Of a stretch of 64,000 nucleotides of DNA, positions 46,932-57,600 are shown in pieces. Under the pieces are notes generated by a model. That model ran no database searches, had not been told where the DNA came from, and worked only from the letters and a program-made list of their open reading frames with translations. Within the stretch, counting starts at the first letter, position 1. Each line of letters opens with the position of its first letter. The stretch lies in NCBI GenBank assembly GCA_958295665.1, contig OY282558.1:68684789-68748788 (forward strand). Reading direction: 5' to 3'. The position numbers and the translations under genes were made by a program. Source of the DNA: Tipula vernalis. Taxonomy: Eukaryota; Arthropoda; Insecta; Diptera; Tipulidae.

Positions 46932-48050
46932 TTAAATTTCGGCAGAGTTGACTACTGCAGCTGGTATCCGGAATTTCACATATGAGGCTCCTGTCCGAAA
47001 ATTTTGCTTATGGAAGGGCCTAATAAATACACCGGTTGGCCATGCATCCGAATTTAGAGCCTTATCATGAAGCTCCACGTTGAACCCCAATTTAAAGCAT
47101 ACATATTCTAACTCGTAGATATCTTTATCCTTAGGAATTAGTTTAACTGCCTTGTAAACACTCGGACCTAAGCATTTGCTAGCCAGAGCCACAATATCAT
47201 CCTCAATTGTAAGAGTATCGAATCTTGATAAATGAAGCCAACATTTCGGCGCAATGGTTTTAATATAAATATCTGGTGAGGTATTAGTGCCACGAATATT
47301 AAAATTTCGTATGTTCTTTTGGATAGTTCGTGATGATGGCAACGATTTTATATTACCAGTTGGACCGCACGATATATCAATATTGTTCGCATTTGCAGAC
47401 GTACTCATAGCACTCAACATAGCAGCAACAGGCAAAACAGATGCAATTGAGTATTTGCTTGGTTGATCCGGAGCACCACTGTGAGAAGCAAGTGCATTCG
47501 ATGCTGCAACAGGCACAACGGCAGGAATTTTCACCACTTCAGCGAAAGTCGTACAAGCACCGAAATTAGTAGGACTGGAAACCACTGGAATATGATCGCC
47601 GTCATTAGTTAAAGATGTAACGGCAGTTGTAGCCGTTCTTATGGTATTATTAACATTTTTCTTAGATCTTGTACGTATTGACGAAGCCAATTCCAAATTA
47701 GTTTGTGTTGATTTTTTTTTTAATTTAGCAGACGACGACTGTTGTGGTGGGATTGGTTTTAGTAAACTTTCCACGTTATTATTAATGGCAGCAGATGTTT
47801 TATTTATCAAGGACAAGGACGCTGATATAGCGTCAATAGAATTACTCATCTGATCATTCTTTTCCTTGAGAATTTTATAAACGTCAATGCACATACCACA
47901 TCGCCAAGAAAAATTCGGAATTACCGAAATGGCATCAAACACAGGTTTTTTAATCCCTGCACATTCAAAATGAATCAGTTTATTGCATTCACCTGCACAA
48001 GTAAAAAAGTGTTCAGACACTTTAACATTACATACACAGCACAGAGCCAT
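46932..48050 (-). CDS. CR1 ORF1, PHD-finger RNA-binding protein
   Basis: The open frame runs from 48122, but the Met at 48050 (MALCCVCNVK) is preferred because the finger begins right after it and the upstream residues are low complexity. That leaves 372 residues. The first 55 have a Cys4-His-Cys3 pattern of PHD type: C-x2-C, TCAGEC, LIHFEC, and SWRCGMC at the end. A middle region rich in Ser, Ala and Thr follows. The last 110 residues (DIYIKTIAPKCWLHLSRFD ... ALNSDAWPTGVFIRPFHKQ) resemble the conserved C-terminal part of insect CR1 ORF1, ending in AVVNSAEI. ORF1 proteins bind element RNA and act as chaperones during insertion. The frame is intact from start to stop. Confidence 0.82.
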   Translation of the reverse strand: MALCCVCNVKVSEHFFTCAGECNKLIHFECAGIKKPVFDAISVIPNFSWRCGMCIDVYKILKEKNDQMSNSIDAISASLSLINKTSAAINNNVESLLKPIPPQQSSSAKLKKKSTQTNLELASSIRTRSKKNVNNTIRTATTAVTSLTNDGDHIPVVSSPTNFGACTTFAEVVKIPAVVPVAASNALASHSGAPDQPSKYSIASVLPVAAMLSAMSTSANANNIDISCGPTGNIKSLPSSRTIQKNIRNFNIRGTNTSPDIYIKTIAPKCWLHLSRFDTLTIEDDIVALASKCLGPSVYKAVKLIPKDKDIYELEYVCFKLGFNVELHDKALNSDAWPTGVFIRPFHKQNFRTGASYVKFRIPAAVVNSAEI

Positions 48051-48122
48051 TGCTACAAATTTGTAATAACCACTACAAGTTAAAAATTTAAAACACACAC
48101 AATTATTATTTACATATAACAC

Positions 48123-48575
48123 TTAAAATTAATATTATAGATCATGCATATATATACAAATAATGTTATTAATATTTTTATTTTTATATTTATTTATAAT
48201 AAATTTTTCAAAATTGACAAACACGCGAAGACAAAAAAAAAAAAAAAACAACGTCAATTCAGTTCAAAGGCACACTTATCTGATCTATTTAATCAATGTA
48301 TGGGTCATCTCCGCCGACGCATTTATCATTCCTCCAAGTCATCCTCTTCTTCAAGCGAATAATAATGTGCAGCTTCATTCAATAATAATAAATAGTATTT
48401 GATTACGCAGGAATAACTTCATCTTCGTTATCCACACTTCTTACATTCGATCAGGTCAGGTTAAAGTTACGCAAAATGTACGCTAGTTTTCCTATACCCT
48501 CAACAGTTATAAAAAAGTTCAATTTCACTTCGAGCATTGTAATGCGCTAAAGACTGAATTATTTTGTTGCCTGCT
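48123..48575. other. Unassigned AT-rich stretch between CR1 and hAT remnant
   Basis: This should contain the 5' end of the CR1 element and its junction with the hAT element. It has an A tract at about 48233-48247 and AATAAT repeats near 48355-48400. No coding sequence is seen; the short plus-strand ORFs here are products of base composition. Confidence 0.4.
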
Positions 48576-49440
48576 TCAAGCTAATTTGCGGCATATTATA
48601 GCGGTTTTAAGCATTTTTCGGTCCCGCGATTTAAGAATACTTATAAGTTCTTCGTAATTGGCACATTTATTTTGTGCAAAAGTTCGTTTTATATTAACAA
48701 AACAGTCCACCACTTTAGTCAAAACTGTAAACTCTCTCTCTAAAAAAAAAAGATAGCCATTTAGCAATCGTAATGAAGTACACAGTGAACAGTTTGAACT
48801 TTTCAAAACAATTCGCTTAGGAGATCGTATATGCCTTTATAAACGCCTTCAGGGCAGGAGAACTTGAAAGGAAATTACAGAATAGGCCCATAGTAATGAA
48901 AAATGTGCGAGTTTTTTTCGTTGTCGAAACCATCCGAACGACTGACTAAAGATTTCAGACTGTTGATAGACTGAATCTTGAAGATATCGACAATGAGCAA
49001 GTTAAGTAAATGGCAGAAACACCCATACTCGGTAATGTAGGGATAGCTATTGTTAACCATTTTTCGGGCCGCTTTTGTTTCCTCCATTGTCAGTAATAGG
49101 TCCAATAAATTTATAAGTTCCAATGACTTTCACCACCGCTTCGACTTCCTAAAAAAGAAATTTACAAAGCTAAATGTCGGTTTTCCTTAGTGAGTAGATT
49201 TATAAAAAACGGCTTTAGTTGTGTTGATGACATAATTTATTGTATAGTTCCTGCGTATGTTCAACCACGCATCGGTCTTCATATGGTCAAAACATCAATA
49301 AAAGCCGAATTTGTGATTAAGCCTAGTGGAGCACAAGGAACGAAAATTGTTCGAGCTAATAGCTCGTCGACTATCTTTTGCTATTTAGTCTCATGTTGTC
49401 AACGAAATTTCAGCATAACACAGCTTTTCATCAACTAAGA
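48576..49440 (-). pseudogene. hAT transposase remnant (DUF659-type core)
   Basis: Read from 49290 leftward, the minus strand gives AWLNIRRNYTINYVI, then TKAVFYKSTH with a stop, then VNFFF, then LELINLLDLLLTMEETKAAR, then YPYITEYGCFCHLLNLLIVD followed by IF. This matches the order in DUF659/hAT transposases: W-x-N-x-x-x, a ...F-x-KS..., then IG-x-x-N-x-x-x-x-x-TD-x-A-x-N, then YP-x-I-x-x-x-x-C-x-x-H-x-x-NL-L-x-DI. The catalytic D of the TDNA block is lost (LTMEE). After about 70 bases a second frame, 48806-48576, covers part of the helical insertion domain (LNGYLFFLEREFTVL). The C-terminal dimerisation domain is absent; the CR1 insertion or decay removed it. Confidence 0.75.
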
Positions 49441-50153
49441 CGTTGCAGCCACTTTTCTAGTTAAAATAGTGATTGGTGTTTTTTCCACATAGAGCGATTC
49501 ATTATTTTCAGGATCAGATTCCAGCTGTATTTTGTGTTTGCCAACTGAACTTGTAAATGGAACAGGAAGTATAGTCCAGTGGTGTCACAATTCTTTTTGT
49601 ATTTAGAGTAGTTGAGTTATCTGGAGCAAAAGTTTTTAATTTATTTTACCGATATTACTGCGGTAACACCACTTTGGGTAATATTACCCAAAATTACCAA
49701 TTTTACCGGTAATATTACTACTGAGAATATTACCGATTATATAACTAGTTCCATCTATATTAAAATAGCGCAACTTGTATTTACAATTTTATTTTAACAT
49801 TTACATATAATGGCGCCACTTGCACTTCAACTAAACTCATTAAAAAGAGATAAACTTCAAAATATTGAGAGGTTAGTTTACTAATCGCGCTTAGTCCCTA
49901 ATCTAGTCCCTAACCGTGCTTAGCTAATAATCCTCAGTCTGTGAGTGATATTAGTCGTAGATTGGCTAATCGCGTTTAGCTAATCACTTGGTTTGATAAA
50001 TTCATTTTATACATTTATTTTTCTGTGTCTCTTAAATCTAAAAATTTATCCGACAGTTTTGGTACTAATTCAATAATTTTCCTTCAGTTAAACATTAATG
50101 ACGAAGTGGATTTGTTTTGGCATCATAATAGTCTTTAGATTTTTCTTTTGAAC

Positions 50154-51143
50154 TTAACGCATTTTCTCGAGCTGAAAACTTTTCTGCATACGAAATTTAA
50201 AATCTGTTAAGTAATCATCAAAGTTAAAAACTGTGTCTGGATTTCGATGATAGGAACTAGGTATATTGGGTTTATATCCGAATAACAACTCGTACGGCAT
50301 AAAATTTGTGGTTGTGTGAGGTGTACTATTATAAGTGAACATTGAGTAAGGTAACCAAGAGTCCCAGTCTAGTGATTCTAAAGCAATAAAATAACGGATA
50401 TATTCGGTCAGAGTACGGTGTGATCGCTCAAGAGCTCCGTTGGTTTGAGGATGAAAAGCAGTGGTATTCATTTGTCGGATCCGTAGAATTTTGCAACATT
50501 CCTTAAAAAAACTTCCTATGAAATTTGAACCTTGGTCGGTTAATAATCCTCTCGGGGCTCCAAACACGCAGACAAAGTGCTCTACGAATGCTCTGGCTAT
50601 AGTTTCAGCTGTCTGATTCGGCACTGCCAAAGCCAGGGAATACTTCGTGAGATCATCCTGGATGGTTAGTATGTACCGATTGTACTGATGACTGGAAGGC
50701 AAAGGACCAACGATATCGAGGAAAATCTTTTGAAATCGAAAATTAGATGTAGTAGTGATCTTCATAGGTACCCTAGTTAGCTTAGATATCTTATGTCGTT
50801 GGCAATAATCACAAGACTTGATGTAAGTTTCAATTTGACGGAGCATCTTTGGAAAATAATAATACTTGCGTAAGCGTCGATAAGTGCGTAATATTCCTTG
50901 GTGTTCACCTAAAGGAGTATTGTGGAATTCTTGAATTAATTTTGTTTGCTCATTAGGGTCAGAGACTTCGATTAAAATATTTGAAGTTTCATTTGAATTT
51001 GATAATGGATTTGGGTCTACTATGGATTGATTAGTATTACAAGCTTGTTTGACGGAGTTAGAAGAAGAATTAGTAATCGATTCAGCTGAGTTATTGCCTG
51101 AGTCCGCAATGGTTCTTGATTTAGATCGTGTAATCATATTCAC
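50154..51143 (-). pseudogene. Gypsy integrase
   Basis: A 329-codon open frame. After a Ser/Asn-rich leader it has an N-terminal zinc-binding part: FHNTPLGEHQGILRTYRRLR supplies the His residues and CDYCQRHK the Cys pair. The catalytic core shows all three acidic residues: LDIVGPLPSSHQYNRYILTI (first Asp), LLTDQGSNFIGSFF (second Asp) and FHPQTNGALERSHRTLTEYI (Glu). A YELLFGYKPNIPSS block closes the core. Integrase joins the element's cDNA to the chromosome. The frame ends soon after FQLEKMR; sequence beyond 50154 shows the usual KDYYDAKTNP-like block in another frame, so the C-terminal chromatin-targeting part is broken or lost. Confidence 0.85.
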
Positions 51144-51191
51144 GTCTTCGACTATGGATGCTGTTGGATTAGTTGTGGGAATTGGAAAGTT

Positions 51192-51953
51192 TTATAAAAA
51201 GATTTCGGCTGTGCTGTCTGTTGATACAGGGTTTGAACTCACTGTATTAGAAGCGATATCGGCATTAATAGTTGAACTGGAAACGGACTTTTTAGGTTCT
51301 TGAAAACTGTTACTGTGAGTATGATTTACGTTTGGTTTGGAGCATTGAAAATTGGAAGGATTAAATTTAAAATCTGAAACTAAAGAGTTTGGACTTGGTG
51401 AATTTATAGCGATACGACTAAGAGTATCTGCTTTTCGATTCAAAGATCCTGCTTTATGAGAAATTTCGAAGTCGTATTCATCCAGTAGCAATCTCCATCG
51501 AATTAGTCGCGATGATGGATTATTAATACTATTTAACCGTACCAGGGGTTTGTGGTCGGTGATGATTTTAAATTTTCTGCCGTATAGGTATGGACGAAAA
51601 TGTTGAACTGACCAGAAAACTGACAGTAGCTCATAACTGAGTAATTTTTCTCTGCCTTATTGAGAGTCCGCATACGCTATTGGGAGATCACCGGGAGGAT
51701 ATAACTGGGATAAGACGGAACCAATTGCGAAGTCACTTGCATCGCAAGTTATAGTAAATTCCCGTTCGAAATCAGGAAATTGTAGAATTGGAGGACCAAC
51801 TATAAAATTTTTTAAGATATTAAAAGCTTCGTCGCAAAACGGTGTCCATTCGAAGGGTTCATCTTTCTTTAAGAGGTTGTTTAACGGTTTAGCAATTTTT
51901 GCAAATTCCTTAATAAAGCGTCGCGTCGGTAGTAACCAATGAAGTCCAAAAAT
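51192..51953 (-). pseudogene. Gypsy RNase H and reverse transcriptase tail
   Basis: The minus strand from about 51930 reads PLNNLLKKDEPFEWTPFCDE, then FTITCDASDFAIGSVLSQ (first catalytic Asp of RNase H), a stop near 51660, LLSYELLSVFWSVQHFRPYL (catalytic Glu), FKIITDHKPLVRL (catalytic Asp) and DYDFEISHKAGSLNRKADTL, where the second DH box ends with Asp. RNase H removes template RNA during reverse transcription. It is split by at least one frameshift near 51940 and the stop near 51660, then continues toward the integrase frame. Confidence 0.8.
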
Positions 51954-53480
51954 TATTTGATGTCTCGAGGATTTTTGGGTTTGGGATAATCTACTACTGC
52001 ACTTGTCTTTAATGGATCTGGCTTAATTCCTTCACGGGTAATTAAATGTCCTAGATAAGGTATCTCCTTTCCAAGAAACTGCCACTTATCTGGATTGATT
52101 TTTAAATTGTATGAAGGCAAAGAATCGAACACGGCACGGAGTTTTTGATTATGGTCGCTTAAATTGGATGCATATATGACAACGTCATCCAAATAAACAA
52201 AGCACTTAAGACAAGACCCGATAGAACTGTGTTCATGAGATGCTGAAACGTTGCCGGAACACCTTTTAGATAAAAAGGCATTCGTTTGAAGTGAAAATGA
52301 CCGAAATTAGTACTGAATGCAGCCTTTCCTTGTCGGAATCTTTCATTTTAACCTGATGGTAACCATTAGTCAAATCGACGGTGCTGAAGTAGAAAGAACG
52401 ACCCAACTGATCAAGAATCTCATGGATGTTTGGTAACGGGAATACTCTATCGAGAGTGATATTATTGAGACGGCGGAAGTCGACGACCACTCTCCATTTT
52501 CGTTGCTCATCATTACTCCGTTTGGGTACTGCAAGAAGTGGAAAATTCCAAGGGCTGTCACTTGGTTCAATGATATCCTTTTTTAACATCTCTTCTACAT
52601 GTTTATTGAATTTGGCCTTAGTCGACTCGGGTAATCTGTAGGGACGTTGATAAATGGGGACCGAATTTGGTAACAATGGAATAGAATGAGTTGCCATATT
52701 TGAGGCGGTTAAAATATCACCATCTAAATGGAAAATATCATTGTATTCTCTACAGATCGATAAAATGGACGATGCTTCTTCTGAGTTAAGATCTTCTAGT
52801 TGGAGTTTGGTTTTCAGAGTTTGTAATCGGTTTTCTACTGGATTGGTCCACGAATTGAATTTAAAAATGTCATAATAAGATAAATCATCTAAAGTGAAAT
52901 CGTTAATATCTATTTCAACTGGAAAGTCATTCGAATTAACTAATGCTATTGTGGCTAAATTGCCTTTTACTTGAATTAGAGAGTTTCCAACAAATACTCC
53001 GTTACTAATTTCTTTGGATAGGCACATGTATTCTTTAGAGTTGGCATTGTCTGTATTATTAACAAAGATGGAAGTAATATTTTCACTTCGAGCCGGAATA
53101 GAAATTTTAGAAGGTGCAGATACAAAATCCAGAATAACAGTGCACTCTTCCAATGGAATTTCAAGAGTTTTGTTTTCAAAATCAATCTTACAACTATATC
53201 TTTCTAAAAAGTCCTAACGAAGGATTCCGCTACAAGGAATTGGAAATAAATTGTCGACAACATGAAAAATATGTGGAAACTGGAAAGCTTCGGAAATGAT
53301 TATGGTACTGGGCTAGGAACCAATGGTTTTAGTAAGTCCGGTTGTGACACCTTGGATTTGACAAATGTTGGAACTTATGGGAACGAAATTTGGATTGATG
53401 CATTCATTATTTACGAGGCGGCTCCTGTATCAACGAGAAAATGTGAAAGATTGGAACTACCGCTATCGAGACATAACTTG
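51954..53480 (-). pseudogene. Gypsy protease and reverse transcriptase
   Basis: Around 53430 the minus strand reads HFLVDTGAAS, the protease active-site D-T-G, followed after a stop by further protease-like sequence. The frame 53153-52266 then leads into reverse transcriptase: PIYQRPYRLPESTKAKFNKH, IIEPSDSPWNFPLLAVPKRS, WRVVVDFRRLNNIT and FYFSTVDLTNGYHQVKM (motif A Asp). A frameshift follows near 52266. Frame 52192-51953 starts inside motif C: the upstream bases give VY-LDDVVIYASN, then the usual FDSLPSYNLKINPDKWQFL and YLGHLITREGIKPDPLK connection. The catalytic DD pair is kept. Protein not functional because of the frame breaks. Confidence 0.83.
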
Positions 53481-53598
53481 ACATAAACTTTATTCTTCGA
53501 AATATCAGAGACAAAAAATACTTCGACCAAATTTTGCGAAATCGAATTGGGCGATATTGTAGATTTTTTATCGTAGGGTTTGGTACGTGAATGGTTTA

Positions 53599-54740
53599 TT
53601 AAGCACTCCTATAATGGGTCTGGACTCGATGTGGTTTGCCTTTGCTGGGTAATTCGAGTCCCGTCAAGTTTCCCGATGGCAGATGATTTATTGAATTGGA
53701 TGGGCTAGAATTCGAATAATTAGCGTTGGTTGTGTTGGGCTCGGAATTAACTCTTCTTGCGTCTGCAAACTTCTTTTTGCGACACTCACTTATGTGATGT
53801 CCGGATGCTTGCAGTAAGCGCAAGTTACTGATAAGTGATTCACTGAGCTAACCCTCGGTGCAGATCTAGCTTGGTTAAAAGAATAATTACCACTCTTGGC
53901 GGAGCTACTCGAAAAATTTGTTGTACCCTGATATTTGGAACGGAAGTCTCGTGAAATATGACCTACTCTCTTACAAATATGACAAATAACATTAGATCTA
54001 GGTACATGTGCTAATGGAACTGACTTCCTGGATTTAGTAATGAGTTCTTCTTCTAAAGCTTTTGATATTGCTTTATTAAGAGTTTGAAATCTATATGCCT
54101 TAATGATGAGCTTGAGATCATCTCTCAAACCTTCTTGGAAAGCACGAAGAACGGTGTTACTATTCATGTCTATTATAACATCAACTTTGTTCTCGTCTTT
54201 CCCTTCGGCACTAACTGTATTTAAATCTGATAATAATCTTTCGACGCGATTGGCGTAAACTTGAACTTCCTCACCTCTAGACTGTGACACTTGAATCAGC
54301 TGAACTTGAATGGATTCCAAAGACCGTTTTTCACCGAATTGTTTCTTAAGTTCGATCTTTAAATCAGACCAATCATCAAAAGTCTGATATTTTTATAAGC
54401 TTTTTCCTGATAAACGAGAAGGAATTAATGTCATAAAAAAAGGCTGTTAGTCGGTTGGTAGGGGATTGTATATGATTTCACAACAATTAATAAATTTGTG
54501 TAGGTTTGCTGAACTTCCGTCGAATTCAGGTATTATTTTTAAAGCAAGGTCCACATTAAGTTTTCCCATCTCGTCAGGCACAATTTCCGGAAATTCGTCA
54601 GGGAATCCCAAAAAATCACTTTGATCCAGGGTGCAATCCTCCACCTTGAATTTAGTTTCGATGTTAGGGTCAGAGCTCAGGCTACCAGTGTTTAATTCAC
54701 TAATGTTTGAAACTGATGAGAACTTAACTAGATCACTCAT
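53599..54740 (-). pseudogene. Gypsy gag with zinc knuckles
   Basis: The N-terminal frame starts at 54740 (MSDLVKFSSV...) and ends with KIIPEFDGSSANLHKFINCC, a pattern typical of insect Gypsy capsid starts. A frame break near 54440 follows. Frame 54320-53790 continues the capsid (QVYANRVERLLSDLN) and reaches a zinc knuckle CHICKRVGHISRDF, where the last Cys of C-x2-C-x4-H-x4-C is Phe. A second knuckle is split by a frameshift: CAYCK in one frame, SGHHISECRKKKFADARR in the frame at 53823. Gag packages the element RNA into virus-like particles. The Cys-to-Phe change would weaken zinc binding at the first knuckle. Confidence 0.8.
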
Positions 54741-55222
54741 TAACCACGAAATTCACGAATAATTAAATAATGTGCAAGTTTATGCATACTTAATTAAACA
54801 GGCTCGCGAACACAACAGAAAAATTTTCAGAATAAAGTATATACCCGAAGTAAAATTAAAATTTTGACTTAAAATTAATATGATTATTGAAGCGAAACAG
54901 AATTAAATAATAAAGAATTGGAGGAAAAATTACATGCGTCTATCTAATAAATTTTCACTCACCCGTTTATCCAAGTCACTTCAAATGAGAATACCGATCA
55001 TTGACGACTCATAACCTTGTCATGGATCTCTGCCATGTTGCAACAATTATAATGCAAAACAATTCAATTTAAATAAATAAAAAAATGAAAGCAATTAAAT
55101 AATTTAAATTGCATAATTGGGTTGATTTTCTTATTCGCTGATGTAATTTCTGAAGGATACCATGGCTAACAGATGTAACGGCTGACTGATGTAACGGCTG
55201 ACTGATATAATAACCGAAAACT
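54741..55222 (-). other. Gypsy leader and putative 5' LTR margin
   Basis: Upstream of gag (higher coordinates) is an AT-rich leader. At 55018-55035 the minus strand reads TGGCAGAGATCCATGACA, starting with TGG like a tRNA primer-binding site and directly preceded by TTGTTGCAACA, which could be the CA-type end of the 5' LTR from 55036 on. The far limit of an LTR could not be fixed because no second copy exists in the window. The call is an inference from position. Confidence 0.3.
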
Positions 55223-55252
55223 TCTTATTTATTTATTTATTTATTTATTTAT
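55171..55252 (+). repeat. Short tandem repeats: 17-bp unit, then TTTA microsatellite
   Basis: GATGTAACGGCTGACT is present twice in tandem plus a partial third (55171-55206). A TTTA/TTAT microsatellite follows at 55225-55252. Confidence 0.85.
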
Positions 55253-57199
55253 ATTGACTTATTAATTTACATATATTTTGGTACACTCTATTTTGAGCAT
55301 ATGAGCTCATTCACAATAAAGTGTACCAAAAGTTGTGGATATTTGAAATATTGTAATTAAAAAATTGGCTTTTTGGGTCAGCAGTTTTGGTTAACGCCAA
55401 TTCCGGAACATCACCATTCACCTGAATCTCTTTCAGAAGCCCAAAATCACCAGAAAACATCGTTCACACGAAGAAGATTTTATTAATCGGCTGATTTTCT
55501 TAATCGGCTGCACAATTAGCTCGTAAATGTAAAAATATTGGACTACATCCTCGACTTTTGATTAAAATTCAACAAACCAATAAAATTCTGAAAAATTCGG
55601 TACTCATTGTTAAATAATAATATTAGTAACAATCAGCCCTCATCCAGAAAAGCTGCATGCCTTTTACTTTTTTCCAACGGTTGTTTCTATTCTTCATTTT
55701 ATTCGGTTGAGCAGCATTTCACCATTTGTTGTGTTGCTTCTATTCTTCATTTTATTCGGCTGGGCAGCATCGATCATTGGATCGGTTGTAGCATTTCGCT
55801 ATTTTAGTTGAAAAAAAAAAAAAGAAAAAAGAAAAAAATATACAACCGACTGACTCGAAAGTCAAAGCCTCTTAATGTGATTGTGCCCCATTACTCAACT
55901 TTTTACGACGGTGCAAGTGTCTTCAACCACGATTTGGACGTTGCAATTCATTTGTTTTCGAATTATTAAGTTCGTTGTTTGAGTGTGATTATTACATATA
56001 TGACTTCGTTCATTATTATATTATGGCTAATTTTATTAAATGTTAATATTATTATTGTATATATATAGCACGTTTTAATTTTGACACATTCGAGTTGAAA
56101 ATTCTACAACACGACACACTCGAAATGAATTAGAAAGCATTTTTTTTTTTTTATTAAAAACGCACACAATGTTTATTTTTTTATTTGTATTCTTATTAAA
56201 ATACACAGAATTTAACTTTTATTATTATTTCAGAATTTTCTGTTTTTTCAGAAAATTATATATGGTATTACGAATTTACATAAGCGATTACTAATCGATT
56301 TTTTGCAAGGAGGCAAGGAAGAATCCAAGTCCATCTGAATGTGTTTAAATCTTTCAGGTCAGCATAAGGGAACCATGTGTATAATATATAACATACCTTT
56401 TAGTGGTTTATAATCTGTAGGAAAACATTCTAAATATTTGTGTGAAGTGAAAATGGCTAGCAGTTCATGACCGAATGTTGAATAATTCTAGTAGTCTAAT
56501 TCTTAGTTCAGATTTTGAGAGTTTAGCTAAATTAGGAGCAAAACAGTGATAATATTTCACCATGCCAACAAAATGGTGAGTTGCTTTTAGTAATAGAGGC
56601 GGTGGGTAATAATAAGTCACTCTGTATCTTGAAAAATTCAGATAGTACCGTTATTACTATTTAAACGGTCAAATAATGTTCCAAGATGCGTTAAATGATT
56701 GATTTGATTGCGATTTGCTACTGCTTTTTCGTCCACATACACATAAATAAACTCTAATCTTAATTGTGTAATCCAAAAATTGTGAAACCGTACAAATAAG
56801 TCGTGAAATCTTGAATATGAGGCACTATTGTGAAGTATTTCGCACAAAGTGTAGGTAATAAAATTAACAAAATTGTAAATAAATTGAAAAAGTGTAGTCC
56901 TACATAAAAAAGTGTAAATAACCAGCAGACTAGGTATCGGGTGATATTTTTATAAAGTAGACGAATTAAGCTTTCCGAACCAGTTATTGTTATTAGGATA
57001 ATAGAGGTTCGACATTAAAATACAATAGTATCTCAACTTTTCTTTCTGTTTCTCTTTCACATCCACAAGGTAAAATTATTTTTTTCACTAATCGTTCCGG
57101 AATGCTTGATCTGTCCACTTTAATGAAAATATCGTTCCATACACCTGGTTTTGCTTGTTAATTCAAGTAGTCTTACATTTTTTCAGTACACTTTCACAT
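55253..57199. other. No gene recognised; one hairpin and one short tandem duplication
   Basis: TTTTGGTACACTC near 55276 pairs with GTGTACCAAAA ending at 55331, a hairpin with arms of about 13. TTCTATTCTTCATTTTATTC followed by GG(T/C)TG(A/G)GCAGCAT is duplicated 53 bases apart (55685 and 55738). An A-rich tract lies at 55812-55840. A frame at 56638-56847 and others here match nothing known to me. Confidence 0.45.
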
Positions 57200-57600
57200 T
57201 TCATTAATTTGTGTAGCTATACACATTGCGTCAAATACTTCATAATAGCTACGGGGCAGTGGATACTTCGTAACCATGCTAATGGTCTGAAACTATTATT
57301 AGTAAAATGTGTCGGTCCAAAATAACCAAAGTAAGTTATTGAAATCCAAAACCACTTTCTCGCAAAGCAAAAACAAAAAAAAAGTCCGTCCGTCTGTCTG
57401 AATGTTTTGTGCAATGGTATCTCGAAAACGGCTTGTCCGATTTGGAATTTTTTCACCAACCTGTTTCTATGGTCATGGCGGAAAATTTAGAAGCTCTTGC
57501 AAGCTGTATGTTAAGAGGATCGGGGGCTGTGATAATAATTAACCCAAAATCACGTAGTGATGTTACCATATGTTGGACAATTTTGTTTATATTCTGGTTT
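57200..57600 (-). repeat. Dispersed non-coding repeat, copy 2 (inverted)
   Basis: The reverse complement of about 57390-57480 matches 26080-26200 in the order CCAAATCGGACAAGCCG, GAGATACCATTG, CAGACGGACGGAC, T-run. Open frames on both strands (57217-57459, 57409-57609) follow from the repeat and mirror the chance frames at 26.1 kb. Confidence 0.7.

Larger units (their letters stand above)
43934..48122 (-). mobile_element. CR1-clade non-LTR retrotransposon, near full length
   Basis: On the minus strand the order is ORF1 with a PHD-like finger (from 48050), a 17-base gap, an endonuclease frame (46914), and a reverse transcriptase frame (ends 44033), then about 100 bases of 3' untranslated sequence ending in TAAATAAATAAATA at 43934-43948. 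PHD-finger ORF1 proteins with endonuclease and reverse transcriptase are characteristic of CR1-clade elements in insects. The 5' untranslated region beyond 48122 is AT-rich and its end could not be fixed. The only obvious lesion is a frameshift at the AT tract near 46185-46198. It interrupts the decayed hAT element and is much better preserved than anything around it. Confidence 0.88.
42780..49990 (-). mobile_element. Decayed hAT element with inverted ends, carrying a nested CR1
   Basis: The left end (from about 42785) starts TAGGGATTAGCTAATCACGA and the reverse complement of the right end region (49900 leftward) has TAGGGACTAAGCGCGATTAG. The inverted match runs on at least 200 bases: GTGGCGCCATTATATGTAAA followed by TGTTAAAATAAAATTG is at 42952-42987 and, inverted, at 49784-49819. 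ACCGGTAATATTACC-like words lie inside both ends (43610-43650 and 49650-49740). Between them the minus strand has a hAT transposase remnant (48576-49440) and a CR1 element. Repeated TTAGCTAATCGC words in both ends look like subterminal binding sites. No clean 8-bp duplication was found and outer limits are uncertain. Confidence 0.65.
50090..55035 (-). mobile_element. Ty3/Gypsy LTR retrotransposon, decayed and 3'-truncated
   Basis: On the minus strand the order gag, protease, reverse transcriptase, RNase H, integrase is the Ty3/Gypsy order. Frames are broken in at least four places. A candidate primer-binding site is near 55018-55035. At the other end the coding sequence fades out about 60 bases after the integrase frame and the hAT right end lies at 49.9 kb, so the 3' LTR is missing. 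No env-like frame was seen. Lineage is uncertain; the gag and integrase look like those of insect chromosomal Gypsy elements. Confidence 0.85.

Noticed and set aside
48144..48402. Overlapping plus-strand ORFs near the CR1 5' end
   Set aside because: Products of poly(A) and AATAAT runs; no protein-like pattern.
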